Origin: Drosophila pseudoobscura
Taxonomy: Eukaryota; Arthropoda; Insecta; Diptera; Drosophilidae
Length of the DNA: 64,000 nt
Reading direction: 5' to 3'
Assembly (NCBI RefSeq): GCF_009870125.1
Contig: NC_046683.1
Coordinates: 43,415,869 to 43,479,868, forward strand
Positions within the stretch are counted from its first letter, which is position 1. Each line of letters starts with the position of its first letter. Shown here in pieces: positions 14,701 to 24,390 of this stretch. The position numbers and the translations under genes were made by a program. The notes under the pieces were generated by a model. The model saw nothing but the letters and a program-made list of their open reading frames with translations. It searched no databases and was not told the origin of the DNA.

Positions 14701-15490
14701 CTAATTGACAGCTTTTCCTGCTGCCTGTCACATGTCCTTTCGAGTAAAATCGACCAACTGGAAAGTCTTGAGTGCTAAGTTTTTCCCCCCATTTAGTTTT
14801 CTTTGGTGGCTTATGCAAATTTGCGAAGCTACTCAAATCTTTCCATGGGTTCTCCACACCTAAACACGAATCTATAATGATTACATATTTATTTATTCAA
14901 TGCGACTGTTGACTTTTATTGGAATTCAATTGAACGGCTGTCATATGATTTAAGCCTAATTCAATTATTTCCATTTAATTTTCCACAAACACTTTGGCGC
15001 ATTTAATTTGCATTTTAGAGTAGCGCCAGGGGCAAGTGGCGGAGAACAGAAAAAAAAAAAATGTTCAAACTCGGCTAAGCCAAATCTTTCAACGCATTGG
15101 TTTTAATCTTCCTTAAGGCAAAACATTTGTGGGAGGTTTTAGCGAAAGTTTGCACTTTATTTATTTGTATTTATATTATATTGTATGTGTGTAAATACCT
15201 ACATACACGCCGTGTTTCTTTCAACGATTTTCTCACTAATAGCTTCATCTATTGTTCCTTTACCTTTCCTTGGACTTCCAAAAAAGTCAAAGATTCCCGG
15301 CTGACTCCCACTGACCGACAGCTTTTATCCCCTACCTCTTTCAATGATCCTCTCTGAGCTACGATGATCCGAGAACATCAATAGAATAGGAAAAGGACAA
15401 GAATAACGGCAAGCAGAGTAGTGGATACAAGGCACAGCCAGCAGAAGATAATTCACTGGGAATACGATAATCAATTCATGTTACATTGAG
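11700..15490. other. Noncoding stretch, nothing supported
   Basis: AT-rich DNA with short GC-richer islands (12,640-13,600). There are DRE-like bases around 12,355-12,405 (ATCGATGG, and TCGATGGTTTCACA resembling the 39.9-kb promoter), but no ORF follows that I can defend. Nothing else is recognised. Confidence 0.5.
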
Positions 15491-15497
15491 ACCGAGA

Positions 15498-15715
15498 AAT
15501 TAAAATTCAATAAAAACACACTTCCATATCATATTTTTTTTACGAAATGTATTGGAAAAAATTATTATTAAAATAACTTAACGTAAATTTCTTCGGTATT
15601 TTTTAGTCATTATTTTATAGTCCCTATTATTGTCTCATTAAAAAAAGATATTTCATAAAAAAAATGATCAAATTTCTTCCAGAAAATATTTCTAACATAC
15701 ATAATATTCACGGTA
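15498..15715. repeat. Diverged direct repeat, left copy
   Basis: This AT-rich segment begins AATTAAAATTCAATAAAA and includes GGTATTTTTTAGTCAT, a TATTGTCTC block and a TTCTTCCAG/AACATACATAAT end. It aligns in the same order with 16,108-16,320. The copies are clearly diverged, so this is an old duplication or two members of one repeat family. Confidence 0.55.
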
Positions 15716-16107
15716 TATTTTTTTAACTTTTATTAACCCAAATGTCACTCCCGTACGACATTAAATTTAAAAAAGTATTCAAGCTTTTTGTGTAGGAACG
15801 AAAACATTTTTAAAAAACATCTATGCACAACATTCCAAAATAAGTCACAGGTTTCGCTGAAATCAGCGTTTTAGTTTTTGGCCCCGAAAACCCCTTCTGT
15901 TTTTGTTCGTTCCCGAAAGCGGAAAATTTCCCTGAATCAACCTTAGCGCCAATTTTACGGCTAATTAAGAGTTAAAAGTTAAGCCTATTGTCAAAATAGA
16001 AATCCGTTTACGTTGTCTTTTTTCACTTTATAGATATGTGTACGACGACTTTCCCGTGCGACATCATGTAAATACCCTTCCGGCATTTCCGCCAAAATGT
16101 TCTCTCA

Positions 16108-16320
16108 GACAAAAAACATTAAAATTCAATAAAAGCAGATTTGCTTTTACCTTTTTACAGATATTATTGAATTTAAATATAATTTCATCAACTTTTATCT
16201 GAAAACCTTTTAAAATATTTTTTGGTATTTTTATAGTCATATTTTTCATTGCTATTATCTCTTATAAGAAAGAAGATTATTGATAAAAGTTTTTCCTCAA
16301 AGTCTTTCTTACATAATGAA
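16108..16320. repeat. Diverged direct repeat, right copy
   Basis: Partner of 15,498-15,715. Shared blocks occur in the same order: ATTAAAATTCAATAAAA, GGTATTTTTATAGTCAT, TATTATCTCTTATAA, a GATAAAA block and CTTACATAAT. A different dispersed repeat (16,330-16,930) starts directly after it. Confidence 0.55.
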
Positions 16321-16329
16321 CCATCGAAT

Positions 16330-16930
16330 ATTGGCCCAATCGGGCTCGACTATGGGTATATTTTGTTTACCCGATACTCAAAAAGAGTATAGGAATATAT
16401 TCGATTTGTGTTGACAGTGGACAGTGTGTAACACCCAGAAAAAAGAGTTTCCAACCCCATAAAGTATATATATTCTTGATCAGGTTTAATAGCCGAGTCG
16501 TTACAGTCACGTCTGTCTGACCAAATCAGATTTCAGAGCCCATAAGAGCTAAGGCAAATACATTTCAAAATTTAGTCAAGCCCCTTTTTGACTCCACAAA
16601 GAACGAAAATCTTTGACATCCACAATTTTGAAGATACGAGAAAACGCAGAATTATAGAGAATGAGCATATCTACCAGATTGCCGAATCTGGATCAGATCT
16701 AATTATTATTATGAATGAACGAAATGATAAAATCAATTTTCAGTGGCTACGCAAAGCCTTCCACGCGCTTCCTCTTCCCCCTCTCTCTTTCTCTCACACA
16801 CACTCTCGTCGTGCAGTGTACGCCTTCTGGCGGAGGAGAGCTATACTAATTGAGTTCGGGTACAAATGTAGAGTCGCGGCCCTAACTGCGACTCACAACG
16901 TTCCTGCTCGTTTCCATATTAAGTAATTCT
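16330..16930. repeat. Dispersed repeat, DINE/SGM-like, copy 1
   Basis: Landmarks are ACTCAAAAAGAGTATA near 16,377, CCCCATAAAGTATATATA, TTCTTGATCAG, AGCCGAGTCG, GTCTGTCTGAC, then ATTGCCGAATCTGGATCAGAT, CAGTGGCTAC, a CT-rich tract (about 16,770-16,810) and CGTGCAGTGT. The same series of landmarks recurs at 26,385-26,910 inside a Helz intron. Phrases of this type are common in small nonautonomous Drosophila repeats. I place it with DINE/SGM-type (Helitron-like) repeats from memory, without an alignment. It encodes no protein. Confidence 0.55.
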
Positions 16931-19900
16931 GACTTCCAGTAAATCTTACTTTTGGGGTCTGCAATATAGAAGAGAATCTGATTTCCAAAGACATTATATA
17001 TTTTTTCTGTCCATGGCTGTTTGTATAATTTTCCCGCAGATCAACGGTTTTGTTTTACTTTTTTTTTTAAATCTAAAAGTGTGTTATTTGATTTTGTCTT
17101 AGACAATTTTCCGCCGCTTATCGCTTTTGGTTGCATTTTTCCAATACTTTTCCCAAAGCAAATTTTTGTGTGTGTTCTAGATATAAAATTTTCAAATTAA
17201 CTTTTATTTGAATTCATCTTTGGAACAGAATGTGCAATAGGGTTCAAAGACTTTCCAAAAAAATTCGCTGATTTTATTTCGGTTGAGTTCATTTTCAGGT
17301 TTTTCATCGCACTTGTTCTAGCTGGAAGTTGTAGTCTCTGTCCATTGTATATCGTTTGAGCGGGGAGCAGCAACAACAAACCACTTTGCAATGGGTGCCT
17401 ATGATTGTTTGGCTTTCTTTTTGTTGTTCAATTAAATATACGAGTATTCCAGTGCAGCGTGCCCGGACCCCTCTCCAGCACAGCACAGCACTCTTCTTCT
17501 CTTTTACGTTTGTTATTATTAAAAAAGTTTTTTGAGTTTTTATTTGAATTTCCAAGCGCAGCGCACAAAGTAAAAGTAAAATCAACAAAAAGAACGTGTA
17601 CGAGCGATAGAGTCGATATTCCAACTATGGGATACCCGGACCCGGACCGCCGACCAGATACGCAACGAATTTTTTTCCTTATTCGAGCTGTATTTAACAT
17701 TCATCTGATCTGATCAGTACTATCCGCGTAGCTTTAAAGACATTATATTTGTCCATGAACTGGGAGAATCAGTGTGAAGGGGAAGGGTGGTAGGATATCT
17801 TTGGGGTATAGCCCAATATTGCCTTCCGACACTATAGCTAAAGGGTATAGAAAAGTGGTATTCATACTCCTCTTACAATGGAATCAAAAACTGGTGCTGC
17901 ACTGCCATCAACTCGGCCAATAACTGACCGATTGTGCAAATGTTGTAATAATTGCCAATACCAAGAAACGAAACGCAACGCAACGCAAAAAATTAATAAT
18001 AAAGATACTTTTGCAATCCGCTCCGCTCAACTCCGGGGAGGTCTCAGAGTCTCAGCCCCCGTGCATGAGGTAATCCAATCGTAGAGAAATAAAGAATTGA
18101 GCTTGGGCAAACAACGAATACAATTTTTGTGTGTTTCGTTTAATTGCTTAATTTAATTTGCATGGAATACAACAAAACAAACAGCGGAGCAAAGGCAAGG
18201 CAGAGGCTGAGGCAGAGGCAGAGCTCCAAGAAAATACAAACATACCCAAAGTTCTTTTGTTGAGCAGCGCAGCAGCGACGAAGGCAGCACACGGCACAGC
18301 GGCAGCAAACAAAACACTTGAAAAAAAACTGTTTCGCAAGTTACCGTTCCGTTGTTGGTGCTTTTTCTGTGATTTTTGTTAACACTCTGTTGGCCACTTT
18401 TGCATGTCTCAAAAAAATTGTTAAAAAATTGAGGGGGGATTTTTGTTGCTTATTGATTGCAATTTCTGTCGGATTTATTACCTATTTTGAATCTAGGCAA
18501 CACTTGCGTGCTGTTCTGCTTTTATGCCATGCGATTATTTTCAGGGGTTTTTTTGTATTTTTCGGAGCACTTGCTTGTGACTTGTGCGAAATTTTTATTT
18601 GTTTTTGTTTGTTCACTGTGGCAACAATTTTCGAGGCAGGCAACTATACGAACAGAATTTTCGTTGTCTGAAATGGTGCTTTCTGCGGCTAGCACCAGAA
18701 CTTTTCTCGCTCTCAGCTTGGGTTAAACTCCGTTAGACGACTCAGCCCCAAGCAGCGATGTGGGGCCGTTTTATATGGTTCTCCAGCGGCGGCGCTCGGC
18801 CTCGGCTTCGGCAGCGGCTTCGTGTCTGGTATGATGGATGGCTCGGGCCGCGGGGAGAGGGGCGCGGATGATTGGCTGACGGTGCGCAGACGTGAAAAAA
18901 ATATAAACACAAAGCAGCTGGTTCTCTATGCCAGCGATGTTGGGCAAGGGCGGCGGGCGGTGGGAGGCAGGGGGGGTCTCAGCTGTTTTCGGTAAAAAGC
19001 CGGCAACAACAAACAAGCCTCACATGTGGACAGGAGACAGAGCGACAGAGACGGGAACACAGAGAGTGAGAAAGAGGGAAAGGAAGCCTGACGAAGAGCG
19101 GATGGTGGATGGTGGATGGCGAAGCGAAGCGAGAGCGGAAAGACAACAAAATAAAAGCAAATGGGATAAAACAGAAACAGCAACAGCAACAACAACAGCG
19201 ATAGGTGTCTAGTCTTAACAGGTGGCAATGCGAGGCTTTTGCTTTTGCTTTTGCACGCTGCTTCGGCGGCAGTCATGATTTCACGGCAAACTTATCATGA
19301 TACGGCTGCGGTATTTGGAGAATAAAACCCACGCAAATTGTGCATTTTCATCATCAATTTTGATGAATTAAATTGATTATTTTTGATCATTTAATTTGCA
19401 CATTTCTGCTTTGTTTTTGTTTTGCAATTGTTTACTTTTATCGGTCCATTTGTTGTTCACAAAAACTTCGACGCAAAAATCGAAACACAGTGCAGGGGCA
19501 CAACAGCTACAGCTACAGCTACAACAATAACAACAACTGGAAGAAAAAACTGGCCAAACTCGCTTTAATTAGAAGCCAAATAATATTATGTGAAGATATA
19601 CGAGTATAAACAACATTTGGTACTTAGACATGCTAAATGCTAAATATTATGGCGTCTTGGGTGCCTTGAACTTGCATTATTGATTCCGACTAAGCCAATT
19701 TATAATGTTTTGAAAACCTAATTTCGAATCCCGTGGCGGTTAAATTATTCCATATTTGAAATTTACTTTCAAGGTTTTGCAACACTGCGATCGCTCCAGT
19801 TTCAAGGCTGCCATATCGCTTGAAATACTTATTTTCTTTTACTCTCACAAAAAGATGTAATTTACAGTTGTTGAAATGTAGCAAATGTATAGTTACAGTG

Positions 19901-19960
19901 TAGTTACTGAGTAGGTATAATGTAAAAAGTACAATTTTGTAGACCTGCTCAAACGTTATT
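16931..19960. other. Noncoding stretch, nothing supported
   Basis: No gene recognised. There is a GC-rich block at 18,700-19,010 and CAACAG or CAGCTA microsatellite runs at 19,175-19,200 and 19,500-19,530. Short ORFs here (for example 17,404-17,713 and 18,318-18,671) have no family likeness. Confidence 0.5.
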
Positions 19961-19967
19961 TTATAAG

Positions 19968-21010
19968 CAATACGATTGAAGAGAGTACTTAAAATTAGCC
20001 AATCAAGTGGAAAATTGATTCATCAGGCGGTACAAATTATATATTCAGGGCTGGGAGTTCTATTTAGCGAGTAATATTCAACCGAATATTAAAATTCAAC
20101 CATGGACAGACTTGTCGACTTTTCTCCGCGAAAATTATGAATCTTAAGTATTTTTTCTTCATCGATTAATTTAATTTACTTTATCATTATTCCACTGGAT
20201 TGCATTTATATCCTTGTCCATTTCAAATAATTTCCCTTTGGCGCTCACCGCTCGTGTCCAATCGATAGAATCGATGACCGAACTGCTTTCTTCAAAACGG
20301 TTATTGGCTCTTTTTCTCTGTTTAATCGGCTATGGCTGTCCTTTTCGCTCTCTTTGAATCGGGTACTGGATCGGTAGCAACAATGAGACTCATTCCATAC
20401 ATTGTTCACGGTTCGTTCCATACCACTTACCGTTGGCAACATCGAATTTGTATGGGCAGCTTGTTGTCAGCAACACTTATAGAAAAATTAGCAACATTCC
20501 GCATACCCTTAAAAAAAGTTATTATAGAATTGAGGAAAAGTTTTTGCATCTCAGGCTCCAATGAATGCAGAAGCTAGACAGTCCCCATTATAAAGCTATC
20601 TCAAATAAATTTTGGATCGAAAAATATATACAGAACACTAATCATATGCCTAAATAGGTCTTCAACATGTCGATCTGAGACAAAGTCATTAGTAATGCTT
20701 CAAATCAGCTTGGAAAACAGAATTGTAATACTAATTATATGAAAAAACGTTTCATTCCGTTTACACTTACGTTTTAAGATTTGACTTTTTTTGTTTAGAC
20801 CCAATTTTAGACACAATTAAAAAAGAGCCAATTAAAATTAAAATTAAAATTAGCCAATCTTGTAGAAAATTAATTTATCAATCGGAAAAAATTATGTGTT
20901 CAGGGCTGAGGGTTTTAGCTAGCTAGCAATCCCAAACCGAATATCAAAATCGAGGAATATGATTTCCGAATATAAATACTCTCCCCGAAAATTATGAGTC
21001 TTGAACAATT
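19968..21010 (+). repeat. Composite dispersed repeat upstream of the SAM gene
   Basis: It contains two copies of a roughly 190-bp unit (about 19,981-20,100 and 20,811-20,965), recognised by AAAATTAGCCAATC, GTAGAAAATTAATT or its variant, TTCAGGGCTG, and a TAATATT/CGAATAT end. Between them lie a segment (20,196-20,250) that matches 60,446-60,505 and a segment (20,455-20,720) that matches 51,111-51,340. The same unit recurs upstream of bmm and mop. Here it ends about 270 bases before the SAM-protein start codon, without the CGGTCACACTG element seen at bmm and mop. The family name is unknown to me. Confidence 0.65.
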
Positions 21011-21280
21011 TTAGCGCAGTTTAGGAGAAGGATATCCTGTTCTTTTTGTCAATAAATAAAAAGGATTGGATGGATCTGCAAAAAGAATTTATAAACAGCA
21101 TTATTTTCCCCGGCTTAGCTCAAGGTGTCCCCCTATTTAAATAAATGGGGGTTAAGTGGGCTAAGCTAGTTTTTTCATCGATATCTTTAATTTACAGTTA
21201 AGTCCAAAATCCAATTGTCATGTTTGTCCCGCTTTGAAATTTTTGTTCTTAAATTAATATCTAACTAAGCCAGCTGCAAT

Positions 21281-21945
21281 ATGGAACGATACAATCGCGC
21301 CTGGAGAGGTAATTGCCAAAATAGTTATTAAAACAGCCGGCCAAAGGTTATTGATAATTTTTCACAGATCCCGGATCCCCGCTGACGCCATTGACTCCGC
21401 TGTCCACACAGGTCTTCAAGTTTGACACCAAGGAGGAGTTGACGCCCACCGGCGGTGATACCATGGGCCGTAGGGGCCATGGGGAATTTCGGAGTTTGAC
21501 TTCGAGTCGCCTAACTGTGCCAACACGTTTTTCGCAGTCATTTTTGCGCACGCGGTCTGTTTTCTCGCCCAATTCTCAGAGTACAGCAAATGGCAGCAGC
21601 TATTCGGCGGGTGGAGGAACAACTCGTAGTTCCAGCTCCCGTACCAGTAGAAAGAGCACTTTCTCTACCAAGGTGAAGCGAGAACCCGGCTTGAGCGACA
21701 GTTCCTACCCGCGGTTCAAGCACGGCTCCCCGGTGGAGCACCCCACACTGAGCCCGCGGGTGCGTTCGCTTCTGAACCGCTCTGGCAACGAGCACCTCAC
21801 GGAGATGTTCACGCGTCAAGAAATCGACTTAGAAGTTCTGATCCAAATGACACTTGACGATCTTGAGGCTCTCGGGGTCCGTGGCGCCAGGGAATTGAAA
21901 CTAGCGATGGAGGTTATCAAATTCGCCAAGAAAATATTTTGCTAA
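21281..21945 (+). CDS. SAM-domain protein, 201 aa, uncharacterised
   Basis: Two exons, 21,281-21,308 and 21,368-21,945. The 59-bp intron has donor GTAATT and acceptor TTCACAG, and splits a codon after its first base. The start ATG gives MERYNRAWR before the intron. The N-terminal two thirds (about residues 1-130) is Ser/Thr/Arg-rich and looks disordered, with a proline-directed LTPLTPLS motif near residues 15-22. The C-terminal ~65 residues form a sterile alpha motif: LLNRSGNEHLTEMF, then QEIDLEVLIQMTLDDLEALG, then GARELKLAMEVI, ending at residue 201. SAM domains bind other SAM domains or RNA. A short basic tail plus C-terminal SAM recalls fly meiotic regulators such as Matrimony, but I cannot show orthology, so no symbol is given. 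The splice sites, stop position and domain make the gene itself well supported. Confidence 0.82.
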
Positions 21946-22730
21946 TTTACCACGTGGCGTACATAAGTCCATTTTAATATTGTGTTTTATGTCAATTTTA
22001 CTTTCATCAACAATGTGTATTTGTATTAAATGTTCAATGTAAGGAAAGATGTTTTTATACGTACAACAATAATATAAACTTTGAAATTGATCTTATTGCC
22101 CGCTCAGGGGTTAAGTTAAGCATTTTTCGGGCTGGGCAGCACTTTTCTCCTTGTTCTTGCCAACACTGCTGCAGATTTTGCGAATTTTCCAACAGCTCAC
22201 ATCAGTGCTGTCAGAATCTCGGAAGCTGTCAAAAAACAAGCTAAATTCAGCTACGCCCGCAAATAGTAAGTTAATAGTAAAAAATTTGTGGTTTTAGTCT
22301 TTTTTTTCAGTATTTTATATTTCCATTTTGACGTAGACTCCATAACAAATCATAGCTTTCTTGTGTTCACAACTTATATACATATCGAAAATTTTGTACT
22401 TTGTCAAAAATTTAATGGTGCGGTATGGTCTTTGTGTTAGCAATTAAGTAAATACGTTTAGATCGTTTTGTGCTCAAAATATTTTAAAATTTTTACAAAG
22501 TCATCGTTTCTTTCACACACCATCTTTAATATTGAACAAAAGTGCGATATATAGCTTTAAATAAGCTGAAATGGCACCACTGCCTCACATACATACATAA
22601 CTTATTTTTAACAATTTTCGACGTGATGTGATGTGCATTTTCTCTCATAGTTTTGTGCTTAACCATGTAAAATAAAATATTATTAGAAAGTAGTGAATAA
22701 ACATTAAGAATAAGTGCAAAGGTAACAAAA
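21946..22730. other. Noncoding: 3' flank of SAM gene and intergenic DNA
   Basis: The SAM gene probably ends near 22,070 (AATAATATAAAC; no perfect AATAAA seen). Around 22,160-22,215 there is a GCCAACACTG block and a CAGCTCACATCAGTGCTGTCAG block that look promoter-like, but no ORF follows directly. The rest is AT-rich with nothing recognised. Confidence 0.45.
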
Positions 22731-22859
22731 ATGTCTAAAAAGCCGTCGGGAAAATGGACAAGAAATTATGTTCGGCTGCAAAGTGACAGCTGGCTTCTGA
22801 CTTGCGTTATTTGCCTTGAAGTTTTACATGGCATGGCCGTTGCTGGCCACGCAAAATGA
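22731..22859 (+). CDS. Candidate small ORF, 42 aa, unknown
   Basis: An ATG in good fly context (ACAAAAATG) opens a 42-codon frame that begins MSKKPSGKWTRNY and ends with a TGA at 22,857-22,859. The N-terminus is basic and the C-terminal half hydrophobic (about residues 21-38), so it could be a tail-anchored micropeptide. It could equally be chance. A GTAAC just upstream could act as a splice donor, so the ATG may even be intronic. There is no homologue I recognise. Confidence 0.15.
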   Translation: MSKKPSGKWTRNYVRLQSDSWLLTCVICLEVLHGMAVAGHAK

Positions 22860-24105
22860 TTAATGTGCAATATAAATAACCGACTAATCAGATAAAAGTG
22901 CATTGCATTGCCCTGCATTTGCATGTATTGTGCATATATAAGTTGCTATTTTATATGGCAGTATATATAGTGTTGTTTTGTCAAAAAACCATTCGCCTGC
23001 AGTGTTGTAAAATGCGGCCGCTATCATAATGATTCTGTTAATTTTGCAATAAATCTTAAAAGCTATTTCAAACTCATGCTTTTCGAATATATAAAATGGC
23101 ATAATTTTCTGCATGGAAACATTTGTTATTAATTAATTGCCAACTTTTATTGCCACATGCGATACTTTCGGCGTTTGGCAACACTGACGACTGTCTGCTG
23201 TGCCTAGCACGTAAAAGCAAAAATGGTAAAATAAATCAACTAAATTCGCCGCCGTTGCGCAAAATAACACCTAAATAAACTAAAGTTCGGCCCTAGTTCA
23301 ACCAACTAGTTTTTGGCTCTAAATTAAATAGGCAAAGTGCGGTGAAAACACCTGCAGGCCGCTGAGGAGGCGACAACCTACGGAGAAAAAACATGTACAC
23401 ACACCACACTCGTATATGTGAATGTGTATATTGAGCAGCAAAAACAACATTAAATAATACTACAATCGGATATCTTGTATTTGTGGACTCAATAATAAGC
23501 ATTCGATTCGCCAGCAGACAGCCGCCATTAACTGCAAATAACGCACGCCGAATGCCAGGCCGCATATAAATAAATAAAAAGCCGAACAGCAGAACAGCAG
23601 CACAGCACCTACTACATACACGCAAGAAAAGAGAAGAGGCACAGCACAGCACCTCCAAAAGAGCAAGAAGAAAATTTAAATTACTTTTAATTATGCTTGC
23701 AAATGTTGTTTGAGTGGCCCGCGATGCGTGCGCCCGGCGGCCCCGGGTCTCCGCTGTCGCAGAGCGGCCGCCGGTGAGAGGGAAAATTGCTCTTATGAAA
23801 TTTTGCGTAACAGAAAAACTCGAATGCAAATGAAAATGCAAAAAATGGGAATAAGAATGCGTTGAATTGTTTAATATACGCTGGCTGCCGGTGCATCTGC
23901 AGGTGCTGTTGCGGGTGCAGCCCCCGCTATGGGCTCCGGCTCCGCTCCCATTTGTTTGCGCCCAGATAAGCTCTGGGGCTTCTTCTGCGGCGCGTTTGTT
24001 ATAAACAATTTTTACGGCTGCCCAAGCGATTCTCCACAGCACGCACACCATTCCACACACACAATATTAATTCGCCGTATCTGTTTATCTCTGTTTCCTT
24101 TGCAG
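22860..24105. other. Upstream region of Helz; probable promoter and first leader intron
   Basis: No coding gene supported. A GGCGTTTGGCAACACTGACGACTG block at about 23,170-23,193 resembles the start region of a housekeeping fly gene. It is followed by a three-codon ORF (ATG GTA AAA TAA, 23,224-23,235). A polypyrimidine tract with TTTGCAG ends at 24,105 and looks like the acceptor of a leader intron. The 255-codon minus-strand frame across 23,293-24,060 has no family likeness and I treat it as chance. Confidence 0.35.
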
Positions 24106-24113
24106 TAAACATA

Positions 24114-24374
24114 ATGCCCGAGAAGTATATAAACCCCTAATGTAAAAGCCCAGAATCGATTTCTTACTATTAGCTACCCGTAAACAATTAACTTATGTAA
24201 GTACAGGCGTGGGAGTAGTCCGAGCGCGAGGCAGAAGCTAATTTCACCATCCAGAATCAATATAGGACCTAGACGAGCAACCAAGACAAGGATCAGACCG
24301 AACCGACAGCAACCGACCCCGACACATGCATGAATAACCACCAGCCGAAGAGAAGTCCAAGCCCCAACGAGTAA
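24114..24374 (+). promoter_or_regulatory. Upstream-ORF cluster in the Helz leader
   Basis: If the leader exon begins at the acceptor at 24,105, it carries at least five upstream ATGs before the Helz start at 24,391. They are an eight-codon ORF (24,114-24,140) whose stop overlaps a start-stop ATG-TAA (24,140-24,145), a second ATG-TAA (24,195-24,200), a three-codon ORF (24,326-24,337) and a 14-codon ORF (24,330-24,374). Start-stop elements stall or shed ribosomes, so repression of Helz translation is expected. A GTAAGT at 24,197 could instead be a donor that removes part of this leader. Confidence 0.45.
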
Positions 24375-24390
24375 ACGATTCCCACGACCG

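Noticed and set aside
23293-24060. 255-codon minus-strand frame upstream of Helz
   Set aside because: No family likeness, mixed low-complexity composition and no promoter. It overlaps the probable Helz leader intron. Kept only as a note.
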